NCBI RefSeq assembly: GCF_000376845.1
Contig: NZ_AQXY01000031.1
Coordinates: 186,001 to 250,000, forward strand
Length of the DNA stretch: 64,000 nt
Reading direction: 5' to 3'
From: Thioalkalivibrio sp. ALE14
GTDB lineage: Bacteria > Pseudomonadota > Gammaproteobacteria > Ectothiorhodospirales > Ectothiorhodospiraceae
Part shown: piece after piece, positions 35,168-41,178 of the stretch
Position numbering within the stretch: position 1 is the first letter of the stretch
How the letters are laid out: the number at the start of each line of letters is the position of its first letter
The notes under the pieces: model-generated
The model's database searches: none
Seen by the model: the letters and a program-made list of their open reading frames with translations, nothing else
Told to the model about the DNA's origin: nothing
Translations under genes and position numbers: made by a program

Positions 35168-35200
35168 GTCACTTGGGGTGACCATTTTTGTCACGTGACA
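35168..35200 (+). promoter_or_regulatory. Candidate activator sites upstream of the pilin sigma-54 promoter
   Basis: Two inverted GTCAC/GTGAC pairs: GTCAC-N5-GTGAC (35168-35182) and the perfect palindrome TGTCACGTGACA (35189-35200), about 85-115 bp upstream of the -24 element. This is where an enhancer-binding protein such as PilR would be expected. The identity is inference from position. Confidence 0.4.
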
Positions 35201-35281
35201 CATCTGGATGTCCCGCATGTTGTGACCCAAACCCCACACCGAATGGCCACACAGCGCCGTTTCTTCGGATTCCCCTCGCCC

Positions 35282-35297
35282 TGGCACACCCATTGCA
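35282..35297 (+). promoter_or_regulatory. Sigma-54 promoter of the first pilin gene
   Basis: TGGCAC-ACCCA-TTGCA, a full match to the -24/-12 consensus TGGCAC-N5-TTGCW. It predicts RpoN-dependent transcription starting at about 35308, 62 nt before the ATG, as for pilA of Pseudomonas and relatives. Confidence 0.88.
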
Positions 35298-35369
35298 TCT
35301 ACCCAGACAGCTGCCCACGGGGCGGCCGGGCCTCCGGCCCCGCTTTCATCACATCAAGGGAGTATCACC

Positions 35370-35888
35370 ATGCATCAAGCCATGCGTACCGGAATCAACA
35401 AACCGAAGGCCCAGCAGGGCTTTACGCTGATCGAACTGATGATCGTGGTTGCGATCATCGGCATCCTGGCCGCCATTGCGATTCCGCAGTATCAGGACTA
35501 TACAGCACGATCTCAGGTCAGCTCAGCTCTAGCTGAAATCACTCCACTCCGAACGGCAGCTGAGGAAATTATCGTCCGCGGCGGCGTCGATGCTGCAGAT
35601 GACCCAGACATGGCAGATTTGGGAGCCCCAGGTGCAGCGGCTGGCGAGCAAACCGTCGACACGCAATTCGGCCAGATCTCTAAAGACAATGATGACGGCA
35701 ACAATGGCGACAACTTTGAACTCATTATCACCCTCGGTGGCGGCGCTGACGCCTCTGTTGGTCCGGCCGTAAATGGGGCCATCATCACTCTTCAGCGTCA
35801 GACAAACGGTGGCTGGGATTGCGAAATTTCCAACACCCCTGGGGGCTGGAAGAGCAACTACACGCCCTCAAACTGCGAAGAAGTATAA
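35370..35888 (+). CDS. pilA: Type IV major pilin (PilA-like), first copy
   Basis: 172 aa, AAGGGAG upstream of ATG 35370. A 17-residue basic leader ends in [23 protein letters not shown], cut by prepilin peptidase between G17 and F18; mature Glu5 is present. The C-terminal half is a variable, Asp/Gly-rich globular domain with two cysteines (WDCEIS and SNCEEV) likely to form the D-region disulfide. It has lower GC and more Asn/Thr than neighbours, as is common for pilins. Followed by a terminator at 35942. Confidence 0.93.
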   Translation: MHQAMRTGINKPKAQQGFTLIELMIVVAIIGILAAIAIPQYQDYTARSQVSSALAEITPLRTAAEEIIVRGGVDAADDPDMADLGAPGAAAGEQTVDTQFGQISKDNDDGNNGDNFELIITLGGGADASVGPAVNGAIITLQRQTNGGWDCEISNTPGGWKSNYTPSNCEEV

Positions 35889-36234
35889 AAGAGCAAAGGA
35901 AACGAAGGAAACAACGGGTACGGACACCCACCTAGTACTGGAGCCCCGGCCATCGTGCCGGGGCTTTTTCGTTAAAGAAACCCTTCCGACGGAACATCCT
36001 CTGAAGGCCCTGCAGGACACCCAGTTTCCTTGCGATTGAAGAGCGTCTAGCTCGGGGAACCGAGAAGCTCTAGGACACCCACTTTGTCGCAGCCATGGGA
36101 CGTCCCGATTTATCTACCACACGGGCGACCCAATCTCTTAACCGCTTTTTAATTCCGATGTTCCCAGGGCCACGACTATCGGACAATCACTTGGTCGGGT
36201 GCACCGCCGAGGAAATCCATATGTTACATTGACT
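35889..36234. other. Gene-free spacer between the pilin genes with GGACACCC motifs
   Basis: No credible gene. It contains the terminator at 35942 and three copies of the island-specific motif: GGACACCCACCTAG (about 35922), GGACACCCAGTTT (about 36015) and GGACACCCACTTTGTCGC (36073). Confidence 0.6.
35942..35969 (+). terminator. Terminator after the first pilin gene
   Basis: Perfect 9-bp stem AGCCCCGGC / GCCGGGGCT with CATCGT loop, followed by TTTTTC. Confidence 0.92.
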
Positions 36235-36250
36235 TGGTTCGAATTTTGCA
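36235..36250 (+). promoter_or_regulatory. Sigma-54-type promoter of the second pilin gene
   Basis: TGGTTC-GAATT-TTGCA keeps the invariant GG and GC with the exact 10-bp spacing. The predicted transcript start at about 36261 leaves 29 nt before ATG 36290 but only 14 nt before the alternative ATG 36275, which is why 36290 was chosen as the start. Confidence 0.65.
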
Positions 36251-36289
36251 GGATTTCTGGACGATTCAAAAGCAATGCGAGATCCGGCC

Positions 36290-36784
36290 ATGCCCCCAAA
36301 ACACAGCACCCATGGATTTACCCTCATCGAACTTATGATTGTCGTTGCGATCATCGGCATCCTGGCCACCATCGCAATCCCGCTGTATCAGGATTATGTC
36401 GCACGCAGCCAGATCCACTCAGCACTCTACGAAATCTCCGGTCTCAAGACCGCCGTCGAAGATACACTCGCGCGTGGCCAGGTCACCAGCGCCGACTCAC
36501 CCGACATGGCGGATCTGGGCGTACCGGGTGCGGCACCGTCCGACCAGACCGTCGACACCTCTTTCGGTCAAATATCAAAGGATAACAACGCGGCTGGCAA
36601 TGGAACCGAGTTCGTCCTCACCATGACCCTTGGCGAAGGCGCGAGCGCCCGCGTGGGTCCAGGCGTCAATGGTGTCATGCTGTCACTGCGCCGGCAGCCC
36701 AATGGCCAATGGTTATGTGAAATCGCGGACACTCCAGCCGGATGGAAAGAAAGCTTTACTCCATCCGGGTGCAGCGAAATCTAA
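36290..36784 (+). CDS. Type IV pilin (PilA-like), second copy
   Basis: 164 aa from ATG 36290; a start at 36275 would add five residues. A 9-residue leader MPPKHSTHG precedes [27 protein letters not shown]. It is very similar to the first pilin in the N-terminal helix and in the segments [31 protein letters not shown] and GGW/AGW near the end, with two C-terminal cysteines (WLCEIA, SGCSEI). A tandem paralogue that could serve as an alternative major pilin or a minor subunit. Confidence 0.9.
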   Translation: MPPKHSTHGFTLIELMIVVAIIGILATIAIPLYQDYVARSQIHSALYEISGLKTAVEDTLARGQVTSADSPDMADLGVPGAAPSDQTVDTSFGQISKDNNAAGNGTEFVLTMTLGEGASARVGPGVNGVMLSLRRQPNGQWLCEIADTPAGWKESFTPSGCSEI

Positions 36785-36804
36785 GGGAATCCTCTGGGAC
36801 ACCC

Positions 36805-36884
36805 ACTTTGTCGGCCGGGACATCCACTTTGTTGCCGCGGCTACGTCCTTCCAGACGACCCCGTTTTGCAGGGGCACGAGTCTG
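36805..36884 (+). repeat. Exact repeat unit, copy A (with GGACATCCACTTTG motif)
   Basis: About 78 bp from TTTGTCGGCCGGGACATCCA to GGGGCACGAGTCTG, found again without change at 38660-38737. It includes one GGACATCCACTTTGTTGCC motif and a CCCCGTTTTGCAGGGG hairpin. Confidence 0.85.
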
Positions 36885-37007
36885 TCCGATAGCGTCGGGA
36901 CACCCACGTTGTTGATAAGCCGGATTCGCCGCCGCAATCGGCCTCAAGCCCCGCATCTGCACCCCGTCCCTCGCGCCAGGCCATTTCCGCAACGGTTATG
37001 GCCAGGG

Positions 37008-37032
37008 TATGATATGACCATCTACATGGTCA
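37008..37032 (+). promoter_or_regulatory. -10 and operator of VapBC copy A
   Basis: -10 TATGAT (37008-37013) followed by the perfect inverted repeat TGACCAT-CTAC-ATGGTCA (37015-37032), which overlaps the expected transcript start. AGGAG (37032-37036) then precedes the ATG. This is a typical autoregulated TA operator, repeated at 39532. Confidence 0.75.
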
Positions 37033-37044
37033 GGAGAGTGCGAA

Positions 37045-37287
37045 ATGCCCGAGCCGACGGTTAGCCTGGCGAACGCCAAAGCCCACCTGAGCGAACTGGC
37101 GGAACGAGCTGCTGCAGGTGAATCCATTCTCATCACCAAGCGAGGCAAGGCCGTCGTACGCCTTTCCAGCGCCACGGCACCCAAAAAACCCATTGATGCA
37201 AATGCGCTCCGTGCAGTCACCGATGCCCAGCAACACGGTTCCGATGAGACCTTCATGCGGCACATCCGCGACAACGCTCGCTACTGA
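37045..37287 (+). CDS. Phd/YefM-like antitoxin, VapBC copy A
   Basis: 80 aa. PTVSLANAKAHLSELAERAAAGESILITKRGKAVVRLSS is the YefM/Phd DNA-binding domain; the tail holds the toxin-binding segment. It ends in a 1-bp overlap with the toxin (TGATG). It differs from copy B mainly in the tail (DAQQHGSDETFMRHIRDN versus DTQHKSIDETFIRRMRDD). Confidence 0.88.
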   Translation: MPEPTVSLANAKAHLSELAERAAAGESILITKRGKAVVRLSSATAPKKPIDANALRAVTDAQQHGSDETFMRHIRDNARY

Positions 37288-37709
37288 TGCGCTATCTGGA
37301 CACCAGCATCCTGGTCGCGGCGCTCACCCGCGAGCCCCGCACCGCAGATATGCAAGATTGGCTAGCGGCACAGGGCGCCGATTCGCTATGCATCAGTGAC
37401 TGGGTGCTTACGGAGTTCTCCGCAGCCTTGTCCATGAAGGTTCGAATGGAGATCCTGACACCCCGGGAACGGGCGACCGTGCTTGGTGCATTTGCGGCGT
37501 TGCGGGAATCGTCACTCTCGACCGTGCCGGTCTCGTCTATCGATTACCACACCGCTGCCCTCTTCGCCGACGATCATGCCTCCGGGTTGCGCGCGGGCGA
37601 CGCACTTCACCTGGCCATTGCGTACAACCACGGCGTGGAACTTTGCTCACTCGACAAGACGCTCATGGCTGCTGCAGAACCCATGGGCGTGAATGCGACG
37701 CTGCTGTAA
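37287..37709 (+). CDS. VapC-type PIN toxin, copy A (intact active site)
   Basis: 140 aa. Acidic active-site residues D5 (YLDTS), E43 (VLTEFS), D105 (RAGDALHLA) and D123 (CSLDKT) are all present. Expected Mg2+-dependent endoribonuclease, held inactive by the antitoxin encoded upstream. Confidence 0.9.
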   Translation: MRYLDTSILVAALTREPRTADMQDWLAAQGADSLCISDWVLTEFSAALSMKVRMEILTPRERATVLGAFAALRESSLSTVPVSSIDYHTAALFADDHASGLRAGDALHLAIAYNHGVELCSLDKTLMAAAEPMGVNATLL

Positions 37710-38028
37710 TCAATCGAAACCGGGGACAGATTGATTTTCCCCGTCCCGAAAATCGGCCTCGTGCGCTAAAACTCTCCGGGACACCAAACTCTCCGGGACA
37801 CCCACTTTGTCACGGTGCGACGCGCGCCAGACCCGCTATTTGCGGGGCATCGGGGCCGCCCGCAAGCTCTTCCGCAATCCTGCGGCCTGACACCGTTGAC
37901 CGCCATACAGACGCCAACGGCCGGGATTCGCAGACACTCGGTGCCATCAAGACCAGGAGAGTTCTCTGCGAGCCCCACTTTGTCGCCCTTTGTCATGCCA
38001 TCCTCGATGGTCGCCAAGCAGATCTTCT
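37710..38028. other. Gene-free spacer with GGACACCC motifs
   Basis: No credible gene. After the duplicated tail come CTCCGGGACACC (37774), CTCCGGGACACCCACTTTGT (37791) and a degenerate GAGCCCCACTTTGTCGCCC (37970). These are the same motif as elsewhere in the island. Confidence 0.55.
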
Positions 38029-38066
38029 TGATGCGCATCACTGATGCGCATACGATATGCGCTATC
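38029..38066 (+). promoter_or_regulatory. ccdAB operator region
   Basis: Perfect palindrome TGATGCGCATCA (38029-38040), then TGATGCGCAT (38042-38051) and GATATGCGCTATC (38054-38066): three related sites at about 12-13-bp spacing. TACGAT (38051-38056) can serve as -10. AGGAGG (38079-38084) lies 5 nt before the GTG start. Confidence 0.65.
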
Positions 38067-38089
38067 ATCGGCAGCATCAGGAGGCCTTT

Positions 38090-38338
38090 GTGTACCAGAC
38101 CCCGTACAACACAGACGCACCGCGCAAGGCCACCAACCTCAGCGTCAATACCGACCTTCTGGCCCAGGCGCGAGAGCTCGGCATCAATCTCTCGGGCCTG
38201 TTCGAGGAATCGCTGGCGCGTGCCGTGCGCGACGCCCGTCGCGACGCATGGCTGACCGAGAATCGGGAGGCCCTCGAAGAATACAACCAGCGCGTAGCCA
38301 AACAGGGCAGCTTTGGCGATCAGATGCGGCGCTTCTGA
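38090..38338 (+). CDS. ccdA: CcdA-family antitoxin
   Basis: 82 aa from GTG 38090, chosen for the AGGAGG 5 nt upstream. N-terminal ribbon-helix-helix (RKATNLSVNTDLLAQARELGINLSGLFEESLARAVRD), then the CcdB-binding tail WLTENREALEEYNQRVAKQGSFGDQMRRF, typical of CcdA. One-base TGATG overlap with ccdB. Confidence 0.92.
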   Translation: MYQTPYNTDAPRKATNLSVNTDLLAQARELGINLSGLFEESLARAVRDARRDAWLTENREALEEYNQRVAKQGSFGDQMRRF

Positions 38339-38652
38339 TGGCGCAGTTCGCGGTACATCGCAACCCGCACGCAGCCACCGCGCGCTGGATACCCTATCTG
38401 CTCGTACTTCAGGACGATCTGCTCTCCGAACTGGACACGGTGGTGGTCGCCCCACTCGTAGACGCTGAGGCGTTTGGTCGTCCCGCCCGCATCCTCAACC
38501 CGACCTTCACCATAGAGGGCCAACCCGTCGTCTTGTCGACTGCTGAACTGGCCGGAGTTTCCCGCGATTCGCTTGGCGCCGAGGTCGTCAGCCTTGCCCA
38601 CGAGCGGAACACCATCATCGCCGCTTGCGACTTGCTGCTCACCGGCATCTGA
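38338..38652 (+). CDS. ccdB: CcdB-family toxin
   Basis: 104 aa. MAQFAVHRNPHAATARWIPYLLVLQDDLLSELDTVVVAPL matches the CcdB start, and the C-terminal SLGAEVVSLAHERNTIIAACDLLLTGI retains the gyrase-contact end of the fold. Characterised CcdB proteins poison DNA gyrase. A chromosomal ccdAB, probably acting in stabilisation of the island. Confidence 0.92.
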   Translation: MAQFAVHRNPHAATARWIPYLLVLQDDLLSELDTVVVAPLVDAEAFGRPARILNPTFTIEGQPVVLSTAELAGVSRDSLGAEVVSLAHERNTIIAACDLLLTGI

Positions 38653-38659
38653 CCGCTCC

Positions 38660-38737
38660 TTTGTCGGCCGGGACATCCACTTTGTTGCCGCGGCTACGTC
38701 CTTCCAGACGACCCCGTTTTGCAGGGGCACGAGTCTG
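38660..38737 (+). repeat. Exact repeat unit, copy B
   Basis: Identical to 36807-36884 (TTTGTCGGCCGGGACATCCA to GGGGCACGAGTCTG). It lies just after ccdB and just before the brnT promoter. Confidence 0.85.
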
Positions 38738-38751
38738 ACCCAACTCGCCAA

Positions 38752-38789
38752 TTGCTCACTCCATTTAATGTGCATACAATAAGTATATG
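38752..38789 (+). promoter_or_regulatory. brnTA promoter with overlapping operator
   Basis: -35 TTGCTC (38752-38757), 17-bp spacer, -10 TACAAT (38775-38780). An imperfect palindrome CATAC-AATAA-GTATATG (38774-38790) covers the -10 and the start codon. The predicted +1 coincides with the A of the brnT ATG, so brnT mRNA may be leaderless. Confidence 0.65.
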
Positions 38790-39065
38790 GAGATCGAGTT
38801 TGACGCAGACAAGGACGCTGCGAACCTGGCGAAGCACGGGGTCTCACTCGGCGATGCCCTCGGGCGCGAATGGGATACGCTCCTGGCCATGGAAGACCGA
38901 CGGAAAAGCTACGGCGAACGTCGAATGCTCGGGTACGCCTTGATGGGCGAACGCTTGTATTGCGTCGTTTTCACCGATCGATCGTCCGTGCGGCGAATCA
39001 TCAGCCTGCGCAAAGCCAACAACCGGGAGATTGCGCGTTATGTCGAAATCACTAACGCTACGTAG
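38787..39065 (+). CDS. brnT: BrnT-family ribonuclease toxin
   Basis: 92 aa. MEIEFDADKDAANLAKHGVSLGDAL opens the BrnT (DUF497) fold, followed by RRKSYGERRMLGYALMGERLYCVVFTDR and RIISLRKANNREIARYVE, which hold the conserved basic and aromatic residues. Toxin-first order, as in Brucella brnTA. No Shine-Dalgarno is visible before ATG 38787. Confidence 0.9.
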   Translation: MEIEFDADKDAANLAKHGVSLGDALGREWDTLLAMEDRRKSYGERRMLGYALMGERLYCVVFTDRSSVRRIISLRKANNREIARYVEITNAT

Positions 39066-39345
39066 CGGTCGGCGCGTCGTCTTGAACGACGCCGACGAGG
39101 AATCGTCCATTCAGGCCGGAATCGATGCTGATCCAGAGACCCGGGAACCTTCCGAAGACGAGACGAAAGCCCTGCGACGCGTCGGTCGCCCACCTCTGCC
39201 TGTGACTAAAGAGCGTATCACGATCCGCCTGTCGCCAGACGTCGTGGAGGCATTCCGCGCGACGGGAAAGGGTTGGCAGACGCGAATGGACTCGGCTTTG
39301 AAAGACTGGCTCAAGGACCATAGTCCGACTTCTAATAATCGTTAG
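39040..39345 (+). CDS. brnA: BrnA-family antitoxin
   Basis: 101 aa, start ATG 39040 inside the end of brnT (26-bp overlap). Variable acidic N-terminus, then RPPLPVTKERITIRLSPDVVEAFRATGKGWQTRMDSALKDWL, the BrnA ribbon-helix-helix. It binds BrnT and represses the operon in characterised systems. Confidence 0.88.
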   Translation: MSKSLTLRSGRRVVLNDADEESSIQAGIDADPETREPSEDETKALRRVGRPPLPVTKERITIRLSPDVVEAFRATGKGWQTRMDSALKDWLKDHSPTSNNR

Positions 39346-39531
39346 TTGTCAGGTCTCGGCTGGTTATAAACGCGTTTTCGAAAGCAGTCGGGGTGGGTTG
39401 GACCATCCCGAGGACACCCACTTTGCGGACATAAGCCGGATTCGCCGCCGCAATCGGCCGCAAGCCCCGCGTCTGCACCCCCGTCCCTCGCGCCAGGCCA
39501 TTTCCGCAACGGTTATGGCCAGGGTATGATA

Positions 39532-39549
39532 TGACCATCTACATGGTCA
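39532..39549 (+). promoter_or_regulatory. Operator of VapBC copy B
   Basis: TGACCAT-CTAC-ATGGTCA, identical to copy A, with the same TATGAT -10 and an AGGAGG Shine-Dalgarno. Each antitoxin should therefore be able to bind either operator. Confidence 0.75.
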
Positions 39550-39561
39550 GGAGGGTGCGAA

Positions 39562-39804
39562 ATGCCCGAGCCGACGGTTAGCCTGGCGAACGCCAAAGCC
39601 CACCTGAGCGAACTAGCTGAACGTGCTGCTGCAGGTGAATCCATCCTCATCACCAAGCGGGGCAAGGCGGTCGTGCGCCTTTCCAGTGCCACCGCACCCA
39701 GGAAGCCGATCGATGCGAATGCGCTCCGTGCAGTCACGGATACCCAGCACAAAAGTATCGATGAGACCTTCATCCGTCGTATGCGTGATGATGCTCGCTA
39801 CTGA
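39562..39804 (+). CDS. Phd/YefM-like antitoxin, VapBC copy B
   Basis: 80 aa. The DNA-binding domain matches copy A at residues 1-45. Changes are concentrated in the C-terminal toxin-binding tail (DTQHKSIDETFIRRMRDDARY). One-base TGATG overlap with the toxin gene. Confidence 0.88.
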   Translation: MPEPTVSLANAKAHLSELAERAAAGESILITKRGKAVVRLSSATAPRKPIDANALRAVTDTQHKSIDETFIRRMRDDARY

Positions 39805-40226
39805 TGCGCTATCTGGATACCAGCGTCCTGGTGGCGGCCCTCACTCGCGAGCCCCGAACCGAGGATATGCAGAATTGGCTGGCGGCACAGAGCGCCGGTT
39901 CGCTGTGCATAAGTGACTGGGTGCTTACGGAGTTCTCCGCAGCCTTGTCCATGAAGGTTCGAATGGAGATCCTGACACCCCGGGAACGGGCGACCGTGCT
40001 TGGCGCATTTGCGGCGTTGCGGGAATCGTCGCTCTCGACCCTGCCGATCTCGTCTATCGATTACCACACCGCTGCCCACTTCGCCGACGATCATGCCTCC
40101 GGGTTGCGCGCTGGCGCTGCCCTTCACCTGGCCATTGCGTACAACCACGGCGTGGAACTTTGCTCACTCGACGAGACGCTCGTGGCCGCTGCAGAACCCA
40201 TTGGCGTGAATGCGACGCTGCTGTAA
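39804..40226 (+). CDS. VapC-type PIN toxin, copy B (active-site Asp lost)
   Basis: 140 aa, closely similar to copy A. D5, E43 and D123 are kept, but the conserved RAGDALHLA motif reads RAGAALHLA: codon 105 is GCT (40116-40118) instead of GAC. This Asp is one of the PIN-domain metal ligands, so the protein is predicted to be a poor or inactive RNase while still able to bind antitoxin. The open reading frame is otherwise undamaged. Confidence 0.88.
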   Translation: MRYLDTSVLVAALTREPRTEDMQNWLAAQSAGSLCISDWVLTEFSAALSMKVRMEILTPRERATVLGAFAALRESSLSTLPISSIDYHTAAHFADDHASGLRAGAALHLAIAYNHGVELCSLDETLVAAAEPIGVNATLL

Positions 40227-40282
40227 TCAATCGAAACCGGGGACAGATTGATTTCCCCGTCCCGAAAATCGGCCTCGTGCGC

Positions 40283-41178
40283 CCTCTCAGGACACGCGCT
40301 TTGTTGCTGGGCCCAATTCGTCCAAATGGCAAGGGGGGACAAGTTTAATTTCGATTCCCCGAGCACCGACGCGCGGTCGGGCATTTTATTGCCAGAGGCT
40401 GGATTCGCTGGTGCACCCGGCAGTTTTGGGCAGGTCCGGCGCGGGCGGGGGCTTCGCCTGCGAGCAGGCTCCCACAGTTCGTCGGGCGCGAAGCGTCGGA
40501 TGCAATCGGCGCCGCAAAGTGCCTCGGCCACTCAGCGCCACCGCTTGGCCCGCCGAGGGCGACCCTGATCCGGGTCTTTGCCGAAGCGCCACCATTCGTG
40601 CTCCTTGCCCCTGCCGTGTCATCCCGGCCGGAGAGAAGCGAAGAGCCGGGATAATCGCCGGGAGACCTAGCCTGTCTTGCAGCACTACTGAAATGCCAGG
40701 ATTGGGGTCGAGAATGCCCAAGCCCCGGAAACAGAAAGGGCCGCCCGGATTCCCTTCCTGGACGACCCTTTTGGGGCTTCCCTGCCCCGAGGCACCACGC
40801 TAACAGAACCCGTCTCGATTTCCAGTCACACGGGCCATGAATTAATGAACGGTCGTTTTTGACTGATGAACGGTAGTTTTCCATGGAATATTTTTGGGCC
40901 GATCTGGAACCACACCGACTTTTCGGGTGCAGGCCTAATCTCGAGAGATCGAATCTGGAATGCAAATTTGGAGGACATCCACTTTGCGAAGAAGCCCACT
41001 GCGGGAAAGCCACTTTGAATGCCGTTCTCAACCAGAGACGGCGATGCAGCCCAAGGCTCCGAACAGGGACAACTCTGGCAGGAGCTTCGCGGCCGAGGCC
41101 GCTCCTACAGAGATGGCGGGTCGTTGCGGGGATCGGGTGAAAGGCTCAATACCCTGACCGCGGGGAGAACGCCGCTCG
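40283..41178. other. Repeat-filled region without genes
   Basis: About 900 bp with no credible coding sequence. Seen in it: GGACACGCGCTTTGTTGC (40290), a REP hairpin at 40435-40477 (GGGCTTCGCCTGCGAGCAGG), a TCATCCCGG hairpin at 40618-40652, a short direct repeat GATGAACGGT with TGAACGGTCG (about 40842-40876), GGACATCCACTTTGCG (40973) and another REP-like hairpin at 41080-41109 (GCTTCGCGGCCGAGGCCGCT). It looks like a landing area for repeats at the right edge of the TA island. Confidence 0.65.

Larger units (their letters stand above)
36915..37766 (+). repeat. 852-bp duplicated segment, copy A (VapBC module)
   Basis: From ATAAGCCGGATTCGCCGCCG to GGCCTCGTGCGC. It is repeated at 39431-40282 with the same length apart from single-base gaps and scattered substitutions. 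It carries promoter, operator, antitoxin, toxin and a downstream hairpin-like tail (CCGGGGACAGATTGATTTTC). The copies are 2516 bp apart in direct orientation, with ccdAB and brnTA between them. Confidence 0.92.
39431..40282 (+). repeat. 852-bp duplicated segment, copy B (VapBC module)
   Basis: Direct repeat of 36915-37766, from ATAAGCCGGATTCGCCGCCG to GGCCTCGTGCGC. Preceded by a GGACACCCACTTTGCGGAC motif (39411) where copy A is preceded by GGACACCCACGTTGTTGAT, so both copies abut the island motif at their left edge. Confidence 0.92.

Noticed and set aside
38057-38089. Upstream ATG for ccdA at 38057
   Set aside because: It would start within the operator repeats and has no Shine-Dalgarno, whereas GTG 38090 has AGGAGG at 5-nt spacing and gives the usual CcdA length.
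40345-41031. 228-codon ORF on the minus strand in the repeat-filled region
   Set aside because: It runs through a REP hairpin, a TCATCCCGG repeat and a GGACATCC motif with no recognisable domain; treated as chance.
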